Notes: generated by a model not told the origin, from the sequence alone. 64,000 nucleotides of DNA from GCA-2697345 sp002697345 (GCA_943787605.1 CALSNB010000001.1:310001-374000); one strand, 5' to 3'. Shown: positions 1 through 9,427, numbered from the stretch's first letter. Translations and numbers: made by a program.

Positions 1-81
1 TAAAATCTATTTCTTAAGAAAAGTTGTCCTGTGAGATCTAAAAATACATTCTGATCTTGCATATTACTGAGGAGTAAACTG

Positions 82-495
82 ATGGTATCAAAATTATGGA
101 AAGATCAATCCTTTTCTGTTAGCCACGCTGATGGAACTGGAACTACTACAGGAGGATTTGAGGCTGGACTAAGATCATTTTTTGAATATCGCGATTTAGG
201 AATAAAAGATGCGACTAAAGGAAAGTTTGTTGCACATGTAATTCGGGCAGTCCCAGGTATACATACAGAACCACAATGGCATGTACACAATTTAGACTTC
301 CAAATGGTTTACATCCTTAAAGGTTGGGTGAAGTTTGAATACGAGGGAGAGGGGGAAATAACTCTCCGCTCTGGTTCATCTGCCTTGCAACCACCTGGAA
401 TTCAGCATCGAGAGATTTCCCATAGTGATGATTTGGAATTGATTGAAATTTGTTCACCTGCGGAGTTTAAGACAGACTTAATTGATACTCCCTGA
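82..495 (+). CDS. Small single-domain cupin protein
   Basis: The 137-residue product is a single cupin beta-barrel. The first cupin motif is visible around residues 66-81 (WHVH followed by a Gln and YILKG), giving His67 and His69 as likely metal ligands. The second motif holds His109 after a PPG turn. No signal peptide or membrane segment is seen, so it is probably cytoplasmic. A GAGGAG ribosome-binding site lies just upstream of the ATG. It precedes a PhzF-family gene on the same strand by about 30 bases, so the two may be co-transcribed. Substrate is unknown; cupins of this size include small dioxygenases, isomerases and sugar- or acid-binding proteins. Family call is firm, function is not. 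Confidence 0.75.
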   Translation: MVSKLWKDQSFSVSHADGTGTTTGGFEAGLRSFFEYRDLGIKDATKGKFVAHVIRAVPGIHTEPQWHVHNLDFQMVYILKGWVKFEYEGEGEITLRSGSSALQPPGIQHREISHSDDLELIEICSPAEFKTDLIDTP

Positions 496-525
496 GATAT
501 TATTTGAAAAATATTGAGATAAAAT

Positions 526-1428
526 ATGAAAAAAAGACAGTTGGAATTTGATTGGGTTGATGCGTTTAGTACTCAGCCTTTTGGGGGTAACGGATGTGTG
601 GTTGTTCATGATGCATCAGAGGTGTCAATTCAAGATAGGTTGGCGTTAGTAAAAGAGACGTCACTATCTGAATGTGCTTTTCTAGTTAATTCAAATATAG
701 CTGACTTTGGTGTGCGCTACTACTTAGCTGAGGCAGAAATCCCTATGGCTGGTCACCCAACGATAGCAACGGTCACTTCATTGCTTAGTAGAGGGTTAGT
801 GAAGACTACAAATGGTTCTTCTAAATTCACTCTTGAAGTTGGATCTGGTGTCCTTCCAATAGAAATAGAAACAACGGAAAAGGGTTCCCTAATTCGTATG
901 ACTCAAATGGCTCCTAAATTTGGAAAATTTTTTAAAAAGGAAGACATTTCAAAATTGTATCATTTAGAGCCAGAAGATATTTTGATTGATCCACAAATCG
1001 TATCTACGGGGACTCCCTTTTGTATAGTGCTTTTAAAAGATAAGGACACGTTGCGGAAAGCAAAAATTAATAGTCAACATTTCAATGAATATTTTCAAAA
1101 AAATCAAAAAGAGGAAAAAGATTTGATGGAACCATTTCTCACTACTATAGGGGGGATAACGAGTAATGGTGACATATTTTCACGACTTTTAATGTGTCAG
1201 TCTGGCAATCATGAAGATCCGTTTACGGGATCTGCTACTGGCTGCATGGCAGCGTACTTATGGCGTCATGGTGTAATAGACAGCCCAAAATTTGTTGCTG
1301 AGCAAGGCCATTGGTTGGGTAGGCCAGGATCTGCCCAGGTTGAAGTGTTAGGCTTAGAAAATAATATTAGCGGTGTAAATGTAGCAGGTTATGGATATGT
1401 TTTAATGAGTGGAAGTTTGTCTTTATGA
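526..1428 (+). CDS. PhzF-family isomerase/epimerase-like protein
   Basis: The 300-residue protein matches the PhzF/diaminopimelate-epimerase-like fold in length and motifs. The N-terminal DAF...PFGGNGC segment, the SLSECAFL stretch with the expected catalytic Glu, the AGHPT motif and the C-terminal DPFTGSATGC motif are all present in the family order. PhzF itself isomerises a phenazine precursor, but most family members have unknown substrates and no phenazine genes are near, so a phenazine role is not supported. It follows a small cupin gene and stands convergent to the phosphoesterase at 1480-2202. Cytoplasmic, with no membrane segment. The family assignment is secure; the reaction is unknown. 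Confidence 0.85.
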   Translation: MKKRQLEFDWVDAFSTQPFGGNGCVVVHDASEVSIQDRLALVKETSLSECAFLVNSNIADFGVRYYLAEAEIPMAGHPTIATVTSLLSRGLVKTTNGSSKFTLEVGSGVLPIEIETTEKGSLIRMTQMAPKFGKFFKKEDISKLYHLEPEDILIDPQIVSTGTPFCIVLLKDKDTLRKAKINSQHFNEYFQKNQKEEKDLMEPFLTTIGGITSNGDIFSRLLMCQSGNHEDPFTGSATGCMAAYLWRHGVIDSPKFVAEQGHWLGRPGSAQVEVLGLENNISGVNVAGYGYVLMSGSLSL

Positions 1429-1479
1429 AGATCTTATTTTATCTTTTTCATAGAAATAACTAAAGATCTTTCTTAATAG

Positions 1480-2202
1480 TTACTTTTTTTCAAGTTGCTG
1501 TCTGCCTTGCTCTGTTAGTGTCCAACATTTACGACCTTCGAATACAACTGGTGTTAATTCTCTGCCGTATGCGGCGCCACCATCAAGATCAATCCGATTG
1601 CCAAAGTGCGTAGGTTTATCAAGTGCCATATGCCCGTGTACAATTAAAGGGCCATGATCTGTGGTATCTTCAATAAATCCTTCACGGATCCATAATAAGT
1701 CGTTTTCTTCTTGGGATTCTAAAGGAACACCTGGCCTAATCCCGGCATGAACGAAGGCCAAATCAGATGTTTGGTACATTAAGTCAAGTGAGTTTAAAAA
1801 GTTCAAGTGAGTTTCAGGTATTTTTTTGCGTGCCTCAGCATGAATCTCACCACTTCGACGTGTGTCATCCAAGGTAATGCCATAAGATAATAGGGTTGTC
1901 GCACCACCCATTCGGGGGTGCAACCAATGAAGCCCGTGAAATAAATGAGGATCATGAATAGGTTGAGATCTTAAATACCACGAAAACATTCTGTCATGAT
2001 TACCTTTTAGAAAATGCCAAGGTTTTGAATTATTTCTACCTTCAAGTAATCGTTCAATAACCCCGCGGCTCTCAAGCCCACGATCGGTATAATCACCTAA
2101 AAATACTATTTCTGCATTGGACCCACCATCCGTTTCTATTAACGATAGTGCACGGTCCAACTGTTTTAATTGACCATGTATGTCACCTATAGCGTAAATC
2201 AT
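1480..2202 (-). CDS. Calcineurin-like metallophosphoesterase (PrpA/ApaH-like)
   Basis: The 240-residue protein carries every metal-binding signature of the PPP-type metallophosphoesterases: GDIHG near residue 6, GDYTDRG near 36, GNHD near 67, a HAG motif near 152 and HGH near 190. These bind a dinuclear metal centre and hydrolyse phosphomonoesters. Size is typical for bacterial serine/threonine protein phosphatases and Ap4A-hydrolase relatives, and the sequence cannot separate these. It lies 11 bases downstream of a small cupin gene on the same strand, suggesting a shared transcript. Soluble, with no signal sequence. Family is certain, substrate unknown. Confidence 0.85.
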   Translation of the reverse strand: MIYAIGDIHGQLKQLDRALSLIETDGGSNAEIVFLGDYTDRGLESRGVIERLLEGRNNSKPWHFLKGNHDRMFSWYLRSQPIHDPHLFHGLHWLHPRMGGATTLLSYGITLDDTRRSGEIHAEARKKIPETHLNFLNSLDLMYQTSDLAFVHAGIRPGVPLESQEENDLLWIREGFIEDTTDHGPLIVHGHMALDKPTHFGNRIDLDGGAAYGRELTPVVFEGRKCWTLTEQGRQQLEKK

Positions 2203-2213
2203 TTCTTCCTCAA

Positions 2214-2582
2214 TTAGACCCCAAAACCGCTTCCTGGGCTTAGATATTCCGGCCTAGGTGGAGAAAACAGATCTAATATAACTGCCCCTTTTGGTCCACC
2301 TATTATACCATGCTCAACACCACCGGGAGTAAGCCAGAAATCTCCCTTATTTACTTCAACCTCAACCCCATTTTGTATCCTTATAGCACTACCTTCTATC
2401 AGATAACCCCACTGTTCCTCAGAGTGGCTATGTATACTACCAATAGCATTTGGGTCTATCCTTACCACAGAAACCATTGCATCATTTCCTGGAAAAACTC
2501 TTGTATTAATTCCTGCAGCAAGAGATCTTGGAATTCCATTTTCACAATCATCTATATTAAAGAAACATTCTTTTTTTTCCAT
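2214..2582 (-). CDS. Small cupin-domain protein
   Basis: The 122-residue product is a second single-domain cupin. Motif 1 reads IHSHSEEQWGYLIEG (about residues 50-64), giving the two His, Glu/Gln and Gly of the classical signature, and motif 2 reads PGGVEHG around residue 87-93. The glycine-rich strands and ending are as expected for a dimeric cupin. It sits between an isopropylmalate-dehydrogenase-like gene upstream and the phosphoesterase gene downstream, all on the minus strand with gaps of about 11 bases, so an operon is likely. A catabolic role with the neighbouring dehydrogenase is possible but not demonstrated. Confidence 0.75.
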   Translation of the reverse strand: MEKKECFFNIDDCENGIPRSLAAGINTRVFPGNDAMVSVVRIDPNAIGSIHSHSEEQWGYLIEGSAIRIQNGVEVEVNKGDFWLTPGGVEHGIIGGPKGAVILDLFSPPRPEYLSPGSGFGV

Positions 2583-2593
2583 AATGTACTCTC

Positions 2594-3696
2594 CTAAGGT
2601 TTAATTTGAGATGTTAGGCTGTGCTGTATTGCGGCAACCGTTTGAGTAGTAGTAGCACTTCCCCCGAGATCTAGTGTTAAGTTTTTTTTGTCATGCATGA
2701 TTGCGTCAATTGATTTTTGTAATTTTGCCGAGTCTTCACATAGGTAATGATTATCAAATTTTAGACCCAACCACTCGAGCATCATAGCTGCGGAAGAGAT
2801 CATAGCTATTGGATTGGCTAAATCCTGACCCTCTATATCTGGTGCTGTTCCATGGCAGGGTTGGAATACCGCATTATCCAGACCTATATCTGCAGAAGGA
2901 GCGACACCAAGTCCACCCATTAGCCCTGCACCTAGTTCAGATAGTATGTCCCCAAACATATTTTCTGTAACCAAAACATCTAATTCCCAGGGTTTTTGTA
3001 CCATCCATAGAGCCATTAAATCGACGTATGCAGATGAAGCTGTGATATCAGAGTGATTTTTGGCCTCCTTTTCAAAAATCTCTCTAAAGAAGGCAAACGC
3101 CCTAAACATATTTGCTTTATCCACGCATATAACTTCTCCGTTTCCTTGATTTAATGTTTTTCGAGTTTTAGCCAATTTGAAGGCAAAATTAAAAAGCTTT
3201 TCAGATATGTTTCGTGTAATTCTTAAGGTCTCTCTGGCCTCATTCTCTTCTACTTCTCCTTTACCTTGAGTAAAAAAAAGTCCTTCCGTACTTTCTCTGA
3301 TGAGAACAAAGTCGATAACTCTTGCCTTGTGGAATTTTTAAAGGCGAATGAGCTTCTGTCATTACTCTAACAGGTCTAACACCTGCAAAGAGTACTAATT
3401 CCTTCCTTAAATCAATCTGAGGTGAGATTTCTGTTCCATCCTCATACCTGATGTTTGGCAACCCCATAGCGGCAAGTAAAATTGCATCACTTGATTTTGC
3501 TATTTCTAGTGACTGATCTGGTAAGGCTCTACCGCTCTTTAGGTATTCGTTTGCTCCAGCAGGGACTTTTTTAAAATTAAGCCTGTATTTGCTAGTGTCA
3601 TTTTGTAAAAGCTTCTAAGATATCCAATGTGGGTGCCATTATTTCAGGGCCGATGCCATCACCTTCAAAAACTGCAATTGTAAAAGATTGTTTCAT
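2594..3696 (-). CDS. Isocitrate/isopropylmalate dehydrogenase-family enzyme, two frameshifts
   Basis: Read on the minus strand from the ATG at 3696, the gene opens with the family's GDGIGPEI nucleotide-binding motif. It continues through PLK, VIDFVLIREST, TENMFGDILSEL and a C-terminal CHGTAPDI segment. These are hallmarks of the beta-decarboxylating LeuB/Icd/tartrate dehydrogenase family (NAD- and metal-dependent oxidation of a 2-hydroxy acid). Two apparent +1 breaks interrupt the frame: one in an A-run near 3605 and one near 3335 (both T-runs on the plus strand). Removing one base at each gives 366 residues, the normal length. It may be a broken gene or a sequence error. The neighbouring cupin and TauD genes suggest catabolism rather than leucine synthesis. 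Confidence 0.75.
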
Positions 3697-3811
3697 GTGC
3701 CTACTAAGTTTGTGATAATGTGAAATGTGTCCAATTTATACTTCAATAGAGTATGTAGTGTCATTCGATAACTCAAGGAGTTAGTTTTTTTTAAGTAATG
3801 TGAGATGACTT

Positions 3812-4006
3812 ATGCGAAGATTTAGATCCAACTACTCTCGCTGCGTTCCTTCTGATAACCGTAATAAGAGTATAAGAGAGCATGCTAATGTAAACTTAAT
3901 AAGATCTCGTATGAATATACCTTTAGAAGTGCTCTTGACCAAGTTTAGCATTGAAGCACTAGTAGGTTTGGGAGTACTTGTTATTATTAAGAGTATATAT
4001 TTTTAA
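3812..4006 (+). CDS. Doubtful small ORF with C-terminal hydrophobic segment
   Basis: A 64-codon open frame lies in the 330-base gap between the dehydrogenase-like gene and the membrane protein that follows. Its first half is basic and polar, and its last 20 or so residues are hydrophobic (around IEALVGLGVLVII), as in a single membrane-anchored peptide. No family is recognised. An AAGGAG-like sequence lies about 35 bases upstream, too far for a normal ribosome-binding site, so there is little support for translation. The gap otherwise holds only AT-rich, promoter-like sequence. It may be a chance open frame. Confidence 0.2.
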   Translation: MRRFRSNYSRCVPSDNRNKSIREHANVNLIRSRMNIPLEVLLTKFSIEALVGLGVLVIIKSIYF

Positions 4007-4028
4007 AATATTTGTGGTTATTTAATTG

Positions 4029-5359
4029 ATGGGTTATTCAATCCGCCTGATAGATAGTGTGAGGCTAGTCCTTTTGTCTGGGGCGTGGATCTGCGCAATA
4101 GCACAAATCTTGTTTGAAGAACGAGCAGTAAACTTTATAAACTTTGGTGTAATCCTTTATATAATTTTTATTCTGATGACTCTGCCAAAATTAAGGCCAA
4201 GTACGTTTTTAATCTTGTTGTTTTTGAGTTTTATCGGATGGCTTTTTATGAAGAAAATTCCATCATTCAGTGACTGGATGGCATCTGGCCGATACGCATT
4301 AATTTTTTGTGCTTTAATTCCAACTATGGCATTGGTTAGAGCTACTGCCTTGATCATGCCGTCCGTTAATCAAACGCAAAAACAATTAGCAAATTTACCA
4401 CCCAATACATCGGCGAGCGGTTTTCAATTAGCTGCTCACTTTTTTGGAGGGGTGTTGAACTTGGGAGTGGTACCAATTCTATCAGCAGCAGTACCAGAAA
4501 ATAGTAGCTTTGAAACAAGACGTGCTGCTGCTGAGGCAACCTTAAGGGGTATGGTGACAGCCGCAACTTGGTCTCCATTCTTCATTGCTTTTGCAATAGG
4601 GCAAAAATTTACGGTAACTTGGACTCATGGATTGCAATATCTATAGGGGTATTTACGGCAATAATTTTTACATTTGGTACGTTGCCCTATATTAATAAGT
4701 CATTTAAAAACCTTCAAATTAAAGCGTCTATTCGTTGTCTAAAGCCAGTTTTATTTCGTTTAATGATAGCTCTGACCTCAGTTCTAATTGTGGCGTTACT
4801 CTTTGATTATACGGCGTTGTCGGCGGTAATTCTTGTAATGCCAGGCTTGGTGTTGCTACAATTAATTCGAAACTCAAAAGGCTTTAAGGTTGTGGTAGCC
4901 AGCACCAAAAATTCCATGGTAAATATTTCTGATGACATAGTAATAATAAGTATGGCTATGGTCGTTGCGTTCTTTGCGACAGAAGCTGGAGTCTTTAGTG
5001 AAGTGGTTTCTACATTTTATTCTGGAATTATTCCAGGATGGGTAGCTTTAATATTAACACCAACTATCATGATGATAGCTTCTATAATTGGTATCCATCC
5101 AGTTATTTCAAGCACCGCCTTATTAGGAATTTTTAGCGGAGGCGCGGCAGATGTTCATCCTGCATTATTAATGCAATCTCACTTAATTGGGTGGGGTGCA
5201 GGAACTCTACCTTCTTTTGCATCATTGGCATTAATTACCTGTTCTCGGCTCTTTGTTGTTCCGGTATATAAGTTAACTTTTGGGATAAATTTATGGATTT
5301 CGTTTGGATACGCTTTAATTGGAGGTATTTTACTAAGTTTAGTAAATATCTTTATTTAA
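4029..5359 (+). CDS. Multi-spanning membrane protein, unidentified, frameshifted
   Basis: Two adjoining frames encode one hydrophobic protein. The first half (from ATG 4029) runs to IAFAIGQKF and the second resumes with YGNLDSWIAISIG. The break lies in the CAAAAATTT run near 4603-4611, where one added base would join them into 443 residues. Some ten or more membrane segments alternate with short loops, including conserved-looking polar stretches (AAEATLRGMVTAATWSP and, in the second half, SGGAADVHPALLMQ). This resembles a secondary transporter with two inverted halves, but I do not recognise the family. It is followed after about 70 bases by a TauD-type dioxygenase and could supply that enzyme's substrate. 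It begins about 20 bases after a doubtful small ORF and has only a weak ribosome-binding site. Confidence 0.6.
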
Positions 5360-5431
5360 GAGTGTATTTTTAGGATATCGAATAGTAATTGTTTTATTTT
5401 ACGGTCATTGTAATAAATTTAGGAGCTTAGC

Positions 5432-6280
5432 ATGGTAGTAGTAAAGAGTAACAATTATAAATTTATAACTGCCAAGCCTTTTGCTCCAAATCTAGGTGCA
5501 GAGATATATGGTGTAGACCTGAGCATTCCGGTGCCAGATGAGCAGTTCTTTGAAGTTCAACAAGCCTTCTTAGATTATCAGGTTTTATTTTTTAAAGACC
5601 AAAATGTGATTCCGCCTGAACAGCATGTTTTGTTTGGAAAACGGTTTGGCCCCTTACACGCGCATCCTGCAGCACCAACTATGAAAGGACAGCCAGAAAT
5701 TTTTGAAATTCATGCAACTAAAGATTCAAAGATTGCGAATGGAGAATTTTGGCATTCAGATGTATCATGTGACGAAGAGCCTCCGCTTGGAACTATGCTT
5801 CAGATCCATATTGCTCCACCATGTGGCGGAGATACTATGTTTAGTAATATGTATATGGCTTATGATAATCTTTCGAAGCCCTTAAAATCATTGGTTGAAG
5901 GCCTAACGGCCCTCCATTCTTCGGAGCATATCTACAAAGGTAGGTACAGTGACCGGGGTAAAAGTGATCAAGACATTCACTGCCCAAAAGCTGTTCATCC
6001 AGTAGTTAGAACTCATCCAAAGACAGGTAGAAAGGCACTCTTCATAAACCGGACTTTTACAACTCGTATTAATGAACTTTCAGAAGCTGAAAGTGATTCA
6101 GTTTTAGAAATGCTCTTTAAGCACGCAGAACATCTAGATTATCAGATAAGGTTTCGGTGGTCTTTAAATGACATGGCCTTTTGGGATAATCGGTGTTGTA
6201 TGCATCGTGCGATTTGGGATTATTGGCCAGAAGAGCGCAAGGGTAGAAGGGTTACAATCAAGGGAGAGCGGCCGGTTTAA
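5432..6280 (+). CDS. TauD/TfdA-family Fe(II)/2-oxoglutarate dioxygenase
   Basis: The 282-residue protein has the TauD/TfdA domain throughout. The FWHSDVSC segment (about residues 109-116) supplies the HxD iron ligands. The distal His lies in CCMHRAIWDYWP near residue 255, and the 2-oxoglutarate-binding Arg in RKGRRVTI near the C-terminus. Such enzymes hydroxylate a substrate to release sulfite, a phenol or another group, coupled to decarboxylation of 2-oxoglutarate. The length matches taurine dioxygenase, but the family is broad and no taurine importer is adjacent; the nearest partner is the unidentified membrane protein just upstream. AGGAG precedes the ATG by 8 bases. Iron-dependent activity is well supported, the substrate is not. 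Confidence 0.85.
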   Translation: MVVVKSNNYKFITAKPFAPNLGAEIYGVDLSIPVPDEQFFEVQQAFLDYQVLFFKDQNVIPPEQHVLFGKRFGPLHAHPAAPTMKGQPEIFEIHATKDSKIANGEFWHSDVSCDEEPPLGTMLQIHIAPPCGGDTMFSNMYMAYDNLSKPLKSLVEGLTALHSSEHIYKGRYSDRGKSDQDIHCPKAVHPVVRTHPKTGRKALFINRTFTTRINELSEAESDSVLEMLFKHAEHLDYQIRFRWSLNDMAFWDNRCCMHRAIWDYWPEERKGRRVTIKGERPV

Positions 6281-6368
6281 GGTGTTAAGTTAATGGAGTT
6301 TTTAGAACCCTATATTTTAGTGTTCTTTTTTATAATTACTTGATAAATGCTTTTCTGGAGGTTTTGTA

Positions 6369-7280
6369 ATAAAAGTTTTACAAAAATTATGGGCAAATGC
6401 CCCTTTATTAATATGTTTTTCAACCTTTGGGTGGGCAGGAAATACTATAGTAGCTCGATTGTCTGTAGACGAAATTTCTCCTATGGTGGTAGTCTTTTTA
6501 CGCTGGTCTATAGTTGTTCCAATTTTGATTATGATGCAAAGGGAAAAGCTGATTTTAGCTTATCCACTAATAAAGAAAAATCTTAAATGGGTTCTATCAA
6601 TGGGAGCTTTAGGACTTACCGCATTTAGTGCATTATTTTATATTGCTGCAAATTATACTGTAGCTGTAAATTTGGGAATTATTCAATGTACGATGCCAGC
6701 TTTTATTTTAATCTTAGCAGTTTTATTTCTAAATACTAAAGTTTCTAAGATAGAGGTTTTTGGTATGCTTGTCGCTTTAGTTGGTGTTTTAATTGTTATT
6801 AGTAAAGGAAGTTTAATTGCGCTTCTGGGACTTTCGGCTAATTTGGGCGATCTTTTTGCGCTAATGGCTGTATTCCTATACGCGAGTTATACAATTGGTC
6901 TAAAGCGGAGTCCCAAGATGGAGAACCTCACGCTTTTTACATTTTTTGCTATTGCAGCGTGGTTGGCTTCACTTCCCCTTTTATTATTAGAAGCGTCTCT
7001 GGGATATACGCTTTGGCCAAATAATTTTGAGTGGTTCTTAATCGTTTATATTGCTTTGGTACCTTCTTTTTTATCGCAGATTACTTTTATGAGAGGTGTT
7101 GAGCTCATTGGTCCAGGGCGAGCAGGTTTATATATAAACCTTGTACCAATTTTTGCAGCTATTATGGGTGTAATAATCTTAGATGAACCCTTCGAACTGT
7201 ATCACCTTTGGTCCTTAGTTTTTGTTTTTATTGGAATTTATATATTTACCATTTTAAATAAAAAAGTTAACTTTTCTTAG
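6369..7280 (+). CDS. EamA-family (DMT) transporter, start codon unclear
   Basis: This is a ten-helix drug/metabolite transporter of the EamA family with two tandem halves and a typical C-terminal PIFAAIMGVIILDEP segment. A TTG at 6459 would remove the first membrane helix (LLICFSTFGWAGNT). The frame is open upstream and an excellent GGAGG at 6357-6361 sits 7 bases before an ATA codon at 6369, giving about 303 residues, normal for the family. No ATG, GTG or TTG lies in that spot, so either ATA is used or one base is wrong. It may export amino acids or other metabolites. Its stop overlaps that of the convergent peptidase gene by a few bases. Confidence 0.75.
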   Translation: MKVLQKLWANAPLLICFSTFGWAGNTIVARLSVDEISPMVVVFLRWSIVVPILIMMQREKLILAYPLIKKNLKWVLSMGALGLTAFSALFYIAANYTVAVNLGIIQCTMPAFILILAVLFLNTKVSKIEVFGMLVALVGVLIVISKGSLIALLGLSANLGDLFALMAVFLYASYTIGLKRSPKMENLTLFTFFAIAAWLASLPLLLLEASLGYTLWPNNFEWFLIVYIALVPSFLSQITFMRGVELIGPGRAGLYINLVPIFAAIMGVIILDEPFELYHLWSLVFVFIGIYIFTILNKKVNFS

Positions 7281-8650
7281 TCAGCACCTAGTGTTTCGAG
7301 TAACTTGCAATAAGCGATCTGCCCACGCTTGAAGTTCTTTAATCTAAAAAATTCATTAGGAGCGTGTAGGTTTTCGTCACCTAATGAAAACCCAAACATA
7401 GTACCATGAACCCCAAGCTCTTTAAGAAAAATAGTCATTATTGGAATAGAACCACCCAGGCGAGTTTCATAAGGTTCTTTTTGATATACTTCAGCAAGTA
7501 TGTCTTTTGCGACTTTACTCGCGTTATGGCTCTTAGGCATAAGAAACGGGTCTCCGTCTCCAGCTAATTTTTGTATAGATGAAGTTGTCCCCAACGGAGT
7601 ATGATTTTCGACGTGTTTTGTTATTAAGTTAAAGACTTTCTCAGGATTCTGATTTGCAACTAACCTGCAGGTTATTTTTACACTTGCTTCCGATGGGTGT
7701 ACAGTTTTTGAGCCTAACCCCTGATAGCCGCCCCATATACCATTTATATCCAATGTTGGACGCGCCCACAGTCTTTCGCGAGTACTATACCCAGCTTCTC
7801 CAAAAAGTTCTGGAACTCCAAGCTCAGCAATATAGGCTGCCTCATCGTATGGTATTTTTGAAATTTCATCCTTATCTTCTGACGTAAGTTCAACGACATC
7901 ATCATAAAAATTTTCAATAAGAATTTTTCCATCTTGATCTTTCATTGATGCAACTAATTGACTAAGCGCCATTAGCGGGTTTGCAATAGCTCCTCCATGT
8001 AATCCGGAGTGCTGATCAACTTTTGGCCCTGTTAATTTAATTTCTACCCCGAGTAGACCCTTTAAGCCTAAGACAATATTTGGCTCATCTTCTGTCCATT
8101 GGAGTCCATCTGCAGAGAATATCATATCGCATGAAAACTTTTTACGATGTTTTGCTATAAACTCCGGTAATTCGGGAGAACCTATTTCTTCCTGACCTTC
8201 AAATAAAAACTTAACATTTACTGGTAATTCACCCTTAGTTTCTTTTATTGCTTCAAACGAGATAATTGGAATTAACATACCCCCCTTATCATCTGATGCT
8301 CCTCGTCCATAAACCTTACCATTTCGTATTTCAGGCTTAAAGGGTGGGGTGTCCCACAAGTCAAAAGGTTCTGCAGGTTGAACATCAAAATGGCCATATA
8401 TTAAAATAGTAGGTTTTGATTCCCCTGCGTGCAGCCAATCACCATAGACAACTGGATGGCCACCTGTTGGCATTATAACAGTGTTTTCTGCTCCAGCTTT
8501 CTCTAACCTGTTGGAGACCCAACGAGCAGCTCTTTCTACATCGTCAACATACTCACTAGATGCTGAGACAGAAGGAATGCTAACAAAATCTAGTAGTTCA
8601 TGCTCAAATCTTTCCTGGTTAGATTCTAAGAATTTTTGCCAATCTTTCAT
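7277..8650 (-). CDS. M20 family metallopeptidase (dipeptidase/carboxypeptidase)
   Basis: From the ATG at 8650, preceded by AAGGAT, the protein has 457 residues, the usual length of M20/M28 dipeptidases such as ArgE/DapE-related peptidases. Visible metal-site motifs are IYGHFDVQPAEP (HxD), GRGASDDKGG with the bridging Asp, and FLFEGQEEIGSP with the catalytic and metal-binding Glu pair. A C-terminal His lies in the GDENLHAPNEFF segment. A dimerisation lid domain separates the two catalytic halves. An in-frame TTG at 8698 would add 16 residues but has no ribosome-binding site. Cytosolic di-zinc hydrolase of dipeptides or related amides; exact substrate unknown. Confidence 0.85.
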   Translation of the reverse strand: MKDWQKFLESNQERFEHELLDFVSIPSVSASSEYVDDVERAARWVSNRLEKAGAENTVIMPTGGHPVVYGDWLHAGESKPTILIYGHFDVQPAEPFDLWDTPPFKPEIRNGKVYGRGASDDKGGMLIPIISFEAIKETKGELPVNVKFLFEGQEEIGSPELPEFIAKHRKKFSCDMIFSADGLQWTEDEPNIVLGLKGLLGVEIKLTGPKVDQHSGLHGGAIANPLMALSQLVASMKDQDGKILIENFYDDVVELTSEDKDEISKIPYDEAAYIAELGVPELFGEAGYSTRERLWARPTLDINGIWGGYQGLGSKTVHPSEASVKITCRLVANQNPEKVFNLITKHVENHTPLGTTSSIQKLAGDGDPFLMPKSHNASKVAKDILAEVYQKEPYETRLGGSIPIMTIFLKELGVHGTMFGFSLGDENLHAPNEFFRLKNFKRGQIAYCKLLETLGAD

Positions 8651-8810
8651 ATTTAGATCCTTTTTTATAAAAATATAGAGTGTAAAAGAAACTCTCAATT
8701 AATTAATTAGGCCCATTTGTATTTTCGTTTAATCTTTACTTTCATCGTAACTATTAAATAGTTACAAAACAATGTTGTGTTAGTCTAATCAAAAAGTGTT
8801 GGGATATATT

Positions 8811-9404
8811 GTGGTGGATGATCAAACTATTGAAGTTTATAATGCAAAGGCTGATGAGTATTCTAAAATAGGTGGTTTTACCACAAACAAGCATTTGAAA
8901 GACTTTGTGGAATTTCATAATAAGAACGATAAAGTTTTAGATTTAGGTTGTGGTCATGGGTCTGCCGCTTCCTATATGTTGAACGCTGGTCTCAATTGTC
9001 ATGCAATCGATGCTTCCGCAAAAATGGTCGAACTCGCTAATAAAAAATTTAATATCAAAGCTAAAGTTTGTACCTTTGATGAACTTGATGGGGCAGAAAG
9101 CTTTAATGGGATATATGCGAGTTTTAGCCTTCTACATGTTGGTCAGATTCAATTTTTAAAAATTTTGCAAGTTATTAAACGCATGCTGTTGCCTGATGGA
9201 AAGTTAGGCTTAGGAATGAAGTTAGGGACTGGTAACAAGCGTGACTCTATAGGTAGATTTTATGCCTATTATACTGAGGATGAACTGACAAAATATTTAG
9301 AAGGTATTGGCCTCAGAGTTGTAAGGCGTTACTTTGGAACCTCTAAAGGTTTAGCAGGAGATGTGGAGCCATGGATCTTTCTAATAGGAAAAAGTCAACT
9401 TTAA
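8811..9404 (+). CDS. Class I SAM-dependent methyltransferase
   Basis: The roughly 200-residue protein has the Rossmann-fold methyltransferase motif I as VLDLGCGHGSAAS near residue 45, an acidic residue at the end of strand 2 (HAIDAS) and a motif IV-like FNGIYASFSLLHV. These bind S-adenosylmethionine. It resembles the small soluble Methyltransf_11/25-type enzymes whose substrates range from quinones to small metabolites. The start is uncertain: GTG at 8796, 8811 or 8814 are possible and none has a strong ribosome-binding site; the later ones give an N-terminus more like the family. It stands convergent to the DUF4396 gene and is isolated from other genes of known function. Confidence 0.75.
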   Translation: MVDDQTIEVYNAKADEYSKIGGFTTNKHLKDFVEFHNKNDKVLDLGCGHGSAASYMLNAGLNCHAIDASAKMVELANKKFNIKAKVCTFDELDGAESFNGIYASFSLLHVGQIQFLKILQVIKRMLLPDGKLGLGMKLGTGNKRDSIGRFYAYYTEDELTKYLEGIGLRVVRRYFGTSKGLAGDVEPWIFLIGKSQL

Positions 9405-9427
9405 TTAAGTTTCTTATTTTTAGTTTG

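Noticed and set aside
2310..2597. A 95-codon open frame antisense to the minus-strand cupin
   Set aside because: It is fully covered by the conserved cupin gene and lacks a ribosome-binding site.
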